Part shown: one piece after another, positions 52,197-60,926 of the stretch
Layout of the letters: every line of letters begins with the position of its first letter
How positions within the stretch are numbered: the first letter of the stretch is position 1
Assembly (NCBI RefSeq): GCF_014204935.1
Contig: NZ_JACHMJ010000001.1
Coordinates: forward strand, 2,108,001 to 2,172,000
DNA: 64,000 nt
Source: Conyzicola lurida
GTDB taxonomy: Bacteria; Actinomycetota; Actinomycetes; Actinomycetales; Microbacteriaceae
Direction of reading: 5' to 3'
The notes under the pieces: model-generated
Databases searched by the model: none
Seen by the model: the letters and a program-made list of their open reading frames with translations, nothing else
Told to the model about the DNA's origin: nothing
Made by a program: the position numbers and the translations under genes

Positions 52197-52870
52197 CCGA
52201 GAGCCCGATGGTCGTCGTGCGCGACCTCACGCGCACCTACGATTCCCCCGGCGGCGACGTGCACGCGCTCCGCGCCGTGTCGTTCAGCGTGCCCCGCGGC
52301 ACCATCGCCGCGCTCGTCGGCCGCTCCGGCTCCGGCAAGACGACGCTGCTCAACTGTGTGGGCGGCCTGGACGAACCGACGAGCGGAACGGTCGTCGTCG
52401 ACGACATCGAGGTGACGGCGCTCGACGAACGGGCGCGCACCGCCCTGCGGCGGGACCAGCTCGCCTTCGTCTTCCAGACGTTCGGGCTGCTGCCGATGCT
52501 GTCGGCGGCCGAGAACGTCGGTCTGCCGCTCCGCCTGCGCGGTGTGGCCCCGAAGGCACGCACCGAACGGGTGGGCCACCTGCTCGACCTGGTCGGGCTC
52601 GGCGCCCAGGCGGCGCAGCGTCCGGGAGAACTCTCGGGCGGCCAGCAGCAGCGCGTCGCCATCGCCCGGGCGCTCGCGAACTCCCCGCGGCTGCTCATCG
52701 CCGACGAGCCGACCGGGCAGCTCGACGCCGAGAGCGGTGCCGGCATCATGGCGCTACTGCGGTCGGTGGTGCGTGCCGAGGGTATGACGGCGATCATCTC
52801 CACCCACGACCCGTCGCTGCAGGCGATGGCCGACCACACCGTGCGGCTCGCCGACGGGGCACTCGTCTGA
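52193..52870 (+). CDS. ABC exporter ATPase (LolD/MacB type)
   Basis: A 225-residue ABC ATPase of ordinary length. P-loop GRSGSGKTT at 43-51, signature LSGGQQQRVAIARALANSP near 146, Walker B LLIADEPTGQLD near 165, and H-loop STHDPSL. It is the last gene of the operon. ATG 52193 overlaps the upstream stop (ATGA). With two ATPases and two permeases, the complex could be a heterodimer with one standard and one tailed ATPase. Confidence 0.93.
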   Translation: MTESPMVVVRDLTRTYDSPGGDVHALRAVSFSVPRGTIAALVGRSGSGKTTLLNCVGGLDEPTSGTVVVDDIEVTALDERARTALRRDQLAFVFQTFGLLPMLSAAENVGLPLRLRGVAPKARTERVGHLLDLVGLGAQAAQRPGELSGGQQQRVAIARALANSPRLLIADEPTGQLDAESGAGIMALLRSVVRAEGMTAIISTHDPSLQAMADHTVRLADGALV

Positions 52871-52940
52871 CCTCGCGGGCCGCGACCTGCCGGAATGACA
52901 CCGGCACGGGCGGTGCGATGGGCCGCGGCATCCGGCAATC

Positions 52941-52968
52941 TTGACCTCGTCGCTTGATTGGATACAAT
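52941..52968 (+). promoter_or_regulatory. Promoter with TTGGATnCAAT operator for the cyclase operon
   Basis: TTGACC (52941-52946) and TACAAT (52963-52968) are 16 nt apart. The palindrome-like ATTGGATACAAT (52957-52968) covers the -10 box. The same 15-base context (TTGGATnCAATnTAG) occurs at the head of the opposing importer operon near 62590. Confidence 0.7.
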
Positions 52969-53013
52969 CTAGGACAAAGCGAATCCATTCCGTTCATCCC
53001 GGCAAAGGACCCC

Positions 53014-53661
53014 ATGACCGACGTCATCGACATCAACATCCCCATCCACGGCGAGATGCTGCACTGGGGCCGCAAGCCCACCTACGAGATGGTCGAGCAG
53101 ATGGTCGACGGATTCGCGTCCGATGTCTCGCGCTGGCTCATCGGTGCCCACACCGGCACCCACGTGGACGCTCCCTCGCACTTCGTGCAGGGCGCCGCGA
53201 CGGTCGATACCATCGCGATCGACAACGTGGTCGGGCCGGTTCGCGTGCTCGACCTGCGTCACGTCGTCGAGGAGATCACGGCCGAGGACCTCGAAGCCGC
53301 GGGGGCTGATGGCGCCAAGCGCGTGCTGTTCCGCACCCGCAACTCGACCGACGCCCTCACCCGGCCCGAGAAGTCGGAGACCTGGGTCGGCCTCGGCCCG
53401 AGCGGCGCCCAGTGGCTCGCCGACCGCGGCGTGCTGTTCGCCGGCATCGACTACATGACGATGGAGGCACCCGCCCACACCGAGAAATGGCCGACCCACG
53501 TCATCCTCTGTACGGCCGGAATCGTGATCCTCGAGAACGCCGACCTGTCGTCGGTCGAACCCGGCGGCTACCTCATGGTCTGCCAGCCCGTGCCGTTCGT
53601 CGGCCGCGAGGCGGCGCCGGCGCCGACCGTGCTGTTGCCGCTGCCCGGCGTGGACGCCTGA
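53014..53661 (+). CDS. Cyclase-family metal-dependent hydrolase (kynurenine formamidase/isatin hydrolase type)
   Basis: A 215-residue cyclase-family protein. The metal-binding motif HTGTHVDAPSHF lies at about residues 46-57, and IDYMTMEAPAHTEKWPTHVILC near 146 carries further conserved His positions. Relatives hydrolyse N-formyl or cyclic amide bonds (kynurenine formamidase, isatin hydrolase) with Mn2+ or Zn2+. Soluble. ATG 53014 has AAAGGA upstream. It is the first gene of the catabolic operon, and its stop overlaps the amidase start (TGATG). Probably opens a ring or removes an acyl group from the imported compound. Confidence 0.92.
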   Translation: MTDVIDINIPIHGEMLHWGRKPTYEMVEQMVDGFASDVSRWLIGAHTGTHVDAPSHFVQGAATVDTIAIDNVVGPVRVLDLRHVVEEITAEDLEAAGADGAKRVLFRTRNSTDALTRPEKSETWVGLGPSGAQWLADRGVLFAGIDYMTMEAPAHTEKWPTHVILCTAGIVILENADLSSVEPGGYLMVCQPVPFVGREAAPAPTVLLPLPGVDA

Positions 53662-54938
53662 TGGCCGTGGACATCGCCGACCCGGCCGCCCACGTCGCCG
53701 AGCGGTACGCCCGGACCGTGTCGCGGCCCGAGGCGTGGATCACCCTGCGCCCCGAGCACGAGGTCGTCGCCGAGCTGACCGCGGTGCTCGACCGCGCCGC
53801 CGCGGGAGCCGACCTGCCCCTGGCCGGACTGCTCGTCGCGGTCAAGGGCAACATCGACGTCGCGGGTATCGACACCACCGCCGCCTGCCCCGCCTTCGCC
53901 TACAGCCCCGACAGCGACGCCACGACCGTGCACCGCATCCGTGACGCGGGCGCCGTCGTTCTCGGTTCGACGAACCTCGACCAGTTCGCGACCGGCCTCG
54001 TCGGCTCCCGCTCCCCCTACGGCGCCGTGCGTCACGCCACAGACGCCACCCGCATCTCCGGCGGATCCTCCTCGGGTTCGGCCGTCGCGGTCGCCCTCGG
54101 TGCCGCCGACTTCGCCCTCGGAACGGACACCGCCGGCTCGGGCCGCGTTCCCGCCGCGTTCCACGGCCTCGTCGGCATCAAGCCGACGAAGGGCTGGGTC
54201 AGCGCCGGCGGCGTCGTCCCCGCCTGCCGCAGCTTCGACGTCGTCACCGTGATGGCCGCCGGACTCGACCTCGCCGAGCGCGTGCTCGCCGTGATGAGCG
54301 GACCGGACGACCGCGACCCGCTGAGCCGCGAGGGCAGCGCCGCCGCGTTCGCCCAGACGCCGCGTATCGGGGTGCCCCTGCCGGGCCAGCTCGGCGAGCT
54401 CGCTCCTGGCTGGGCCGAGGCCTTCGAGACGGAGGTCGCGCGCTGGGAAGCCGCGGGCGCCGAACTCGTGCCCGTCGACATCGAGGTCTTCCTCGCGACG
54501 GCCCGCATGCTCTACGAGGGCGCGTTCGTCGCCGAGAGGTACGCCGCGGTCGGCGAGTTCGTCGACGCGCACCCCGACGAGGTCGACCCGACCGTCGGCG
54601 GCATCATCTCCCGGGCCAAGGGGCTGCCCGCCTGGCAGCTGTTCCAGGATCAAGAGAAACTCGACCGTGCCGCCGTCGTCGCCCGCGAGGTCTTCGGCCG
54701 CATCGACGCGCTGCTGCTGCCGACCACGACCGAGCACCCGACGCTCGCCGCGGTCGCCGCGGAACCGATCGCCGTCAACTCGCGCCTCGGCCGCTTCACC
54801 AACTTCGCCAACCTGCTCGACCTCGCCGCGCTCGCCTACCCGGCGGGAACTGTCGACGGCCTGCCGTTCGGCGTGCAGCTCGTCGCTCCCGCCTTCACCG
54901 ACCACCAGCTCGCCGACCTCCTGAGGAACCGCCCGTGA
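53661..54938 (+). CDS. Amidase of the allophanate-hydrolase (AtzF N-terminal) type
   Basis: A 425-residue amidase-signature enzyme. The Ser-cisSer-Lys triad is visible: Lys62 in LLVAVKGNIDVAG, the Ser-rich loop GGSSSGSA at 134-141 and the nucleophile near residue 160 in GTDTAGSGRVPA. The overall sequence, KGNIDVAGIDTTAACPAFAY, matches the amidase half of allophanate hydrolase, which releases ammonia and CO2 from allophanate. The C-terminal domain of that enzyme is encoded as a separate gene immediately downstream. Substrate could be allophanate or another amide in the same pathway. Confidence 0.9.
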   Translation: MAVDIADPAAHVAERYARTVSRPEAWITLRPEHEVVAELTAVLDRAAAGADLPLAGLLVAVKGNIDVAGIDTTAACPAFAYSPDSDATTVHRIRDAGAVVLGSTNLDQFATGLVGSRSPYGAVRHATDATRISGGSSSGSAVAVALGAADFALGTDTAGSGRVPAAFHGLVGIKPTKGWVSAGGVVPACRSFDVVTVMAAGLDLAERVLAVMSGPDDRDPLSREGSAAAFAQTPRIGVPLPGQLGELAPGWAEAFETEVARWEAAGAELVPVDIEVFLATARMLYEGAFVAERYAAVGEFVDAHPDEVDPTVGGIISRAKGLPAWQLFQDQEKLDRAAVVAREVFGRIDALLLPTTTEHPTLAAVAAEPIAVNSRLGRFTNFANLLDLAALAYPAGTVDGLPFGVQLVAPAFTDHQLADLLRNRP

Positions 54939-55327
54939 CCACCGTCCTGCTCGCCGTCGCCGGCGCCCACCTCAGCGGTCAGCCGCTGAACCACCAGCTC
55001 GCCGACCGCGACGCGGAACTCGTCGAGACGACGACCACGAGCCCCGACTACCGGCTGTTCGCCCTCGCCACCACTCCCCCGAAGCCGGGCGTCGTGCGCG
55101 TGGCCGAGGGCGGATCCGCCCTCGAGGTCGAGATCTGGCGCCTGACCGAAGCCGCGTTCGGCTCGTTCGTCGCCGCGCTGCCCCGCCCCATGGCGATCGG
55201 TACGGTCACCCTCGCCGACGGCTCCGAGGTGAGCGGCTTCGTCGTCGAACAGATCGCCATCGAGGGGGCCGCCGACATCACGGAGTACGGCGGATGGCGC
55301 GGCTACCTGGCCGCTCCCCGCGACTGA
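54935..55327 (+). CDS. Stand-alone AtzF C-terminal-like domain (allophanate-hydrolase-related)
   Basis: A 130-residue protein resembling the C-terminal domain of allophanate hydrolase (gamma-glutamylcyclotransferase-like fold). It begins VLLAVAGAHLSGQPLNHQLADRDAELVETTTTSPDYRLFAL and ends TEYGGWRGYLA, both matching that domain's ends. GTG 54935 overlaps the amidase stop (GTGA), so the two polypeptides are made together. In most bacteria the two halves are one chain of about 600 residues. The domain helps the enzyme decarboxylate or assemble; separate expression is uncommon. Confidence 0.85.
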   Translation: MTTVLLAVAGAHLSGQPLNHQLADRDAELVETTTTSPDYRLFALATTPPKPGVVRVAEGGSALEVEIWRLTEAAFGSFVAALPRPMAIGTVTLADGSEVSGFVVEQIAIEGAADITEYGGWRGYLAAPRD

Positions 55328-55374
55328 TCCCCGTTCCGAAACCTCTGCTGCGGCATCCACACCCTGGAGTTTCT

Positions 55375-56055
55375 ATGCACCTCGTCCTCGTCCACGGCGC
55401 CGGCGGCACCGCGAACACCTGGTCCTCCGTCGTCCCGCTTCTCGAGCAGCGCGGTCTCGCGTTCACCGTCGCCGACAACTACTCCCAGTCGCTGCGGGCC
55501 GACGAGGCCGCCGTGCGCGCGCTGATCGACGCCGTCGACGGACCCGTGCTGCTCGTCGGCCACTCGTACGGCGGCGCGGTGATCACCGCCGCCGGCACGC
55601 ACGAGCGGGTGGTCGGACTCGTCTACGCCGCCGCGTTCGGACCCGACCGCGACGAGTCGGTGCAGCAGATCGTCAGCGCCTACGAGCCCGCCGAGGTGTC
55701 GAAGTACTTCACGCGCGGACCCGCGGGCGAGTGGATCGCCGCCCCCGACGAGGAGTCGTGGCGCGAGCTGGCCTGGGACGTGCCGGAGTCCGTGCGGCTC
55801 GCCGGCCGGGCGCAAGGCCGGGTGGCGGCCAATGACATCTTCACGCAGTCGACGGCAGAACCGGCATGGATGTCGCGACCCAGCTGGTACCTCGTCGCGT
55901 CGAGCGACAAGCACCTGAGGCCCGAGATCCAGCGGGCGATGGCCGCGCGCATGGGAGCGGTGACCGACGAGGTCGACACCAGCCACGCGGTCGCGCACGC
56001 CGCCCCCGAGCGGGTCGTCGCGACGATCGAGAAGGCTCTCGCCGCGCTGGTGTGA
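55375..56055 (+). CDS. Alpha/beta hydrolase (EstC-like)
   Basis: A 226-residue alpha/beta hydrolase. LVHGAGGTANTW forms the oxyanion loop, VGHSYGGAV the nucleophile elbow near residue 66, and the His is in TSHAVAHAAPERV. Close in plan to the hydrolase at 3878. It is last in the cyclase-amidase operon, after a 47-bp gap with a CTGGAG site before ATG 55375. It ends 9 bp from the convergent amidohydrolase gene. Probably cleaves an ester or amide intermediate of the pathway. Confidence 0.9.
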   Translation: MHLVLVHGAGGTANTWSSVVPLLEQRGLAFTVADNYSQSLRADEAAVRALIDAVDGPVLLVGHSYGGAVITAAGTHERVVGLVYAAAFGPDRDESVQQIVSAYEPAEVSKYFTRGPAGEWIAAPDEESWRELAWDVPESVRLAGRAQGRVAANDIFTQSTAEPAWMSRPSWYLVASSDKHLRPEIQRAMAARMGAVTDEVDTSHAVAHAAPERVVATIEKALAALV

Positions 56056-56064
56056 GCCCGGGGC

Positions 56065-57330
56065 CTATGCCCGGCCGTCGAGGTCTTTGACCACGCGGCC
56101 GGCCTGCAGCACCATCCGCACGGTTGCGGCCTCGGCGAGGTCGCCGATCGACGCCAGCGGGTCGACCACGGTCACGACGAGGTCGCCGAGCTTGCCCGCC
56201 TCGACCGATCCGAGGTGCGCGTCGAGGCCGAGTAGGCGGGCGCCGCCGAGGGCTCCGGCGCTGATGGCGGCGAGCGGCTCGAGGCCGACCTCGACCAGAC
56301 GGCCGAGTTCGGCGAGATTGCGCCCGTGCGGGTGCACGCCCGCGTCCGTTCCGAGTGCCACGGGAACGCCGGCCGCGATGGCGCGGCGCACCGAGTCGAG
56401 TCCGCGGCGCTGGCGGGCCTCCCGGTCGCGGAGCGCGGCGGATGTCGTGGTCGCCGGGTCCAGGGTGCGCAGCAGCGTGCTGAGCGTGGGCACGAGCACG
56501 GTGCCGTGCTCGAGCATCAGCGCGATCGTGTCGTCGCCGAGGTCGTAGCCGTGCTCGATGCTCGAGGCGCCCCCGAGGACGGCGGAGCGCACCGCGGCGT
56601 CGGTCAGGGCGTGCGCGGTGATCGGGCTGCCGCCGCGTTCGGCGAGCAGGCGGTGAACGAGCCGCACCTGCGCTTCGGGCAGACCGACGTCGTCGGGGTG
56701 GTCGGTGGGCGATCCGATGCCGCCCGAGGTGGAGACCTTGATCGCGTCGGCACCGGTGCGCAGCAGGCCGCGCACGGTACGGATGACGTCGTCGTCGGTG
56801 TCGACGACCCCCGGTTCGGGGATCGACGGGCGAACCGCCCAGGCCGGCAGCGAACCGTTGGGACGGACGGGGTCGGCGTGCCCGCCGGTCGGCGACAGCA
56901 TCGCGATGGCGAGGTGCAGGCGCGGCCCGAGGGTCGATCCGGCGGCGACCGCGTTGCGGTACCCCGGCGTGAGGCCGTCGAGGTCGCGCGCGGTGGTGAC
57001 GCCCGCGAACAGGGTGTCGCGCAGCCCGCCGGCGACCTTCAGCACGTGCTCCTCGGCGAACTGGGCGCGCTGCTCCTCCGGCGTGCCCGGCACCATGCTG
57101 AGGTGCACGTGCGCGTCGACGAAGCCCGGCAGCAGGAACGTGCCGGCGAGGTCGATCGTGCGGTCCACGGAGACCGCCGCCCGACGGGGTCCGGCGTAGA
57201 CGATGACGCCGTCGCGCAGCTCCACGTCGGAGTCCGCCACCGGCGCCGCTCCCGTGCCGTCGATCAGGGTCGCCCCGAGGAGGCGCAGCGCCCCCGGCTC
57301 GTGCGGGGTCAGCGGGAGGCGGGCAGCCAT
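56065..57330 (-). CDS. Amidohydrolase-family protein (imidazolonepropionase/prolidase-like)
   Basis: A 421-residue metal-dependent hydrolase. The TIM-barrel metal motif HVH appears in GFVDAHVHLSM near residue 68, with later ALTDAAVRSAVLGGASSIEHGYD and GTDAGVHPHGRNL carrying the other ligands. It has the usual N- and C-terminal beta-sandwich strands. No signal peptide. ATG 57330 has AAAGGAG; longer frames cross the ATPase gene. Last gene of the ABC importer operon, so its substrate is likely the imported compound or its breakdown product (a cyclic amide, dipeptide or ureide). Confidence 0.9.
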   Translation of the reverse strand: MAARLPLTPHEPGALRLLGATLIDGTGAAPVADSDVELRDGVIVYAGPRRAAVSVDRTIDLAGTFLLPGFVDAHVHLSMVPGTPEEQRAQFAEEHVLKVAGGLRDTLFAGVTTARDLDGLTPGYRNAVAAGSTLGPRLHLAIAMLSPTGGHADPVRPNGSLPAWAVRPSIPEPGVVDTDDDVIRTVRGLLRTGADAIKVSTSGGIGSPTDHPDDVGLPEAQVRLVHRLLAERGGSPITAHALTDAAVRSAVLGGASSIEHGYDLGDDTIALMLEHGTVLVPTLSTLLRTLDPATTTSAALRDREARQRRGLDSVRRAIAAGVPVALGTDAGVHPHGRNLAELGRLVEVGLEPLAAISAGALGGARLLGLDAHLGSVEAGKLGDLVVTVVDPLASIGDLAEAATVRMVLQAGRVVKDLDGRA

Positions 57331-57350
57331 GGGGCTCCTTTGTGCGGGGT

Positions 57351-58120
<770 letters not shown>

Positions 58121-58124
<4 letters not shown>

Positions 58125-59842
58125 GAGTGTCCTCCCGCGGGGATGGTGACCGTCGGCGTCGCCGCCAGCAGCTGCTTCGTGTACGGGTGTTCCACGGTGT
58201 CCTCCGAGAGGGTGGCGACGTCGTCGATGCGCTCCACGATGCGGCCGTCCTTCATAACGAGCACGCGGTCGCACAGCGCCCGGACGACGCCGAGGTCATG
58301 GGAGATGAACAGCACGGCGGTGCCGGAGTCGACGTTCATGCGCTTCAGCAGCGTGAGCACCTCGCGCTGCACGGTGACGTCGAGCGCGGTGGTCGGCTCG
58401 TCGGCGATGAGCAGGTCGGGCTTGCCGGCCATGGCGGAGGCGATCATCGCGCGCTGCTTCATGCCGCCGGAGAGTTGGTGCGGGTACTGCCGCAGACGCC
58501 CCTCGGGGTCGGTGAGCTTCACGGCACGGAAGGCGCGCGCGAGCAGGTCGAGCGCGCTGCGGCGGGAGAACCCGAGGCGGATCGTGAGTACGTCGGAAAG
58601 CTGGGTGCCGAGCACGAGCGCCGGGTTGAGCGCGGTTCCCGGGTCCTGGTAGACGAGCCCGATCTTCGACGCGAGCACGCGGTCGGGCACCCGCCCGAGG
58701 AGGTCGGTGCCGCCGAGCTCGAGCCGGCGGGCCGATGCCTCCAGCCCTTCGCCGAGCAGCTTCGCCACCACGGACGCCGTGAGCGACTTGCCGGAACCGG
58801 ATTCCCCGACGATGCCGAGCACCTCGCCCCGGTGGATGGTGAACGAGACGTCGTCGACGAGCGGCTTGCCGGTTCCGCCGTGCAGCACCGTGATGCCGTC
58901 GGCGACGAGCACGACGTCGTCGCCCCCGGTCGCGACCGGCTCGCCCTGGGCGCGCACGATGCGGGCGCGGGTCGAGTTCGACCGCGGGTTGGCTGCCGCG
59001 GCGAGGCCGTCGCCGACCAGCAGGGCGGCGAGCGACGCGAAGGTGAGCGCGACGGCCGGGCCGAGGATCACGACCGGGTTGACGACGATGCGGCTGAGGC
59101 CGTCGTTGAGCAGGGTTCCCCAGTCGAACGAGGGGCTCTGCGCTCCGAGGCCGATGAAGGACAGGCCGGAGATCTCGACGAGCGCGCCCGAGAACGCGCC
59201 GGCGATGAGGATGAGCGTGGGCTCGGCCATGTTCGGCAGCACGTGGCGCAGCGCGATGCGGTGCGTCGGCACGCCCATCAGCTTCGCGGTCGTCACGTAT
59301 TCGCTCGCCGAGATCTTCGCGGCGAGGTTGGCGGTGAGTCGGGCGAACCCGGCGATGTTGGCCACGGCCACGGCGACCACGACCTGCACGACGCCCTGGC
59401 CGAGGATGGCGGCGACGATGATCGCGACGAGCATCGTCGGATAGCTGACGGCGAACTCGATGAAGCGCAGGCCGAGCTCGCGCACCCGGCGGGGCGCGAG
59501 CCACACCCCGATGCCGAAGGCGATGCCGACGACCGAGGAGAGCGCGGTCGCGGTGAACGCCATGAGCACGGTGGCCTGGGTGGCGACGAGGGTGCGCGCG
59601 AGCATATCGCGGCCGAGGGTGTCGGTGCCGAGGGGGTGCTCGGGCGTCGACCCCAGGCCGGGGCTACCGCCGATCTTGGTGGCCTGGTCGCCGAGCACGA
59701 GCGGCGAGACGACGGCCGCGACGACGATGACGGCGAGCATGCCCATACCGATGACGAGACCGGCGTTCCAGGCGAAACTGCGGGGGCGCGTCGCGGGCGC
59801 CTCGGCGGCGCGGGCGAGGGCGGCGGGGTTGGACTCAGTCAC
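58121..59842 (-). CDS. Fused ABC permease (DppC) - ATPase (DppD) protein
   Basis: A 573-residue fusion. The first about 290 residues are a DppC-type permease with N-terminal helix (GLVIGMGMLAVIVVAAVV), the HPLGTDTLGRDMLARTLV loop and the EAA-type LRHVLPNMAEPTLILIAGAF. After a short linker follows a full ABC ATPase: GESGSGKSL near 354, LSGGMKQRAMIASAM near 455, LLIADEPTTALD. The P-loop Thr is replaced by Leu-Thr order (GKSLTA). Fusions of these two subunits occur in some actinobacterial importers. It overlaps the DppB-type gene by 8 bp. Confidence 0.92.
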
Positions 59843-60881
59843 GCTTGTCTCCCAGGGTGCGCGGGTCGATGAGACCCAGGATGATGTCGATGACGAGGGT
59901 GAGGACGAGGGAGATCAGTCCGATCACGAACACGGCACCGCGGATGACGGGGTAGTCCTTGTCGATCGCGATTGCCTGCACGATGACCCCGCCGAGTCCA
60001 GGCCAGGCGAACACGGCCTCGGTGATGAGCGCCGAACCGAGGAGCGCGGTCAGGATGATTCCCGACAGGGTGAGCGCGGTGGTCAGGAGGTTGGGCAGCA
60101 TGTGCTTCGCGTACAGCGAGAGTGCCGGCAGGCGCCATCCTCTCGCCGTTCGCATGTAGTCCTGCTCGAGGATCACGGCGGTCTCGCGACGCACGATGCG
60201 CGCGACCGAGCAGGTGCCGCCGATGGTGAGCGAGGCGATCGGGAGGATCGCGGCGGTGCCGATGTCGTAGGCCGGCGAGTACGCCGGGGGCAGGACCCGC
60301 CAGACCACGGCGAAGAGGATGACGAAGCCGGTGGCCAGCACGTAGGTGGGGATCGAGGAGATCAGGCCGGTGATCATCGTGAATCCGAGGTCGAGCCAGC
60401 GGCGGCGGTCGCCGCGTGTCGCTACTCCCACGGCCATGCCGAGGGCGACGCCGAGCACGAGAAGCAGCAGGACGGCGGCGATAGTGATCGACAGCGTGTA
60501 CGGCACGGCCGTCAGCACGATGTCCATCGCCGGCTGGCGGTAGCGGTAGGAATCGCCGAAGTCGCCTTGGATGACGCCCGAGAGGTACGTCCAGAGCTGC
60601 ACGGGCAACGGCTGGTCGAGGCCGAGCTGCGTGCGGACGAGTTCGACCTGGTCGAGGGTCGCGTTCTCCCCGGCGATGGCCGTTGCCGGGTCGCCGGGGA
60701 TCAGCTGCACGATCAGGAAGGTGACCAAGACCAACAACGCCAGGTTGACGATGAGGCCGAGGACGCGGCGCACGAGGAACGCGCGCCAGGTCGCCCCGAG
60801 GGATGCCGCTTTCACGGGGGTGGTGGGTGCCGCGGCGCCCGGACCGGGCGTCGGGGAGCCGGCGGTGGTTATGGTGCTCAT
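59835..60881 (-). CDS. ABC permease (DppB/OppB type)
   Basis: A 348-residue permease with an N-terminal helix (VLGLIVNLALLVLVTFLIVQLIPGDPATAI), a periplasmic loop and the core with EAA-type loop AKHMLPNLLTTALTLSGIILTALLGSALITEAVFAWPG, ending VIDIILGLIDPRTLG. Pairs with the fused DppC part. ATG 60881 follows the binding-protein gene by 45 bp. Confidence 0.93.
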   Translation of the reverse strand: MSTITTAGSPTPGPGAAAPTTPVKAASLGATWRAFLVRRVLGLIVNLALLVLVTFLIVQLIPGDPATAIAGENATLDQVELVRTQLGLDQPLPVQLWTYLSGVIQGDFGDSYRYRQPAMDIVLTAVPYTLSITIAAVLLLLVLGVALGMAVGVATRGDRRRWLDLGFTMITGLISSIPTYVLATGFVILFAVVWRVLPPAYSPAYDIGTAAILPIASLTIGGTCSVARIVRRETAVILEQDYMRTARGWRLPALSLYAKHMLPNLLTTALTLSGIILTALLGSALITEAVFAWPGLGGVIVQAIAIDKDYPVIRGAVFVIGLISLVLTLVIDIILGLIDPRTLGDKRD

Positions 60882-60926
60882 CGCGTGTTCTCCTCAGTGT
60901 TCCGGTCCGGGCGGTGCATCAGTCGG

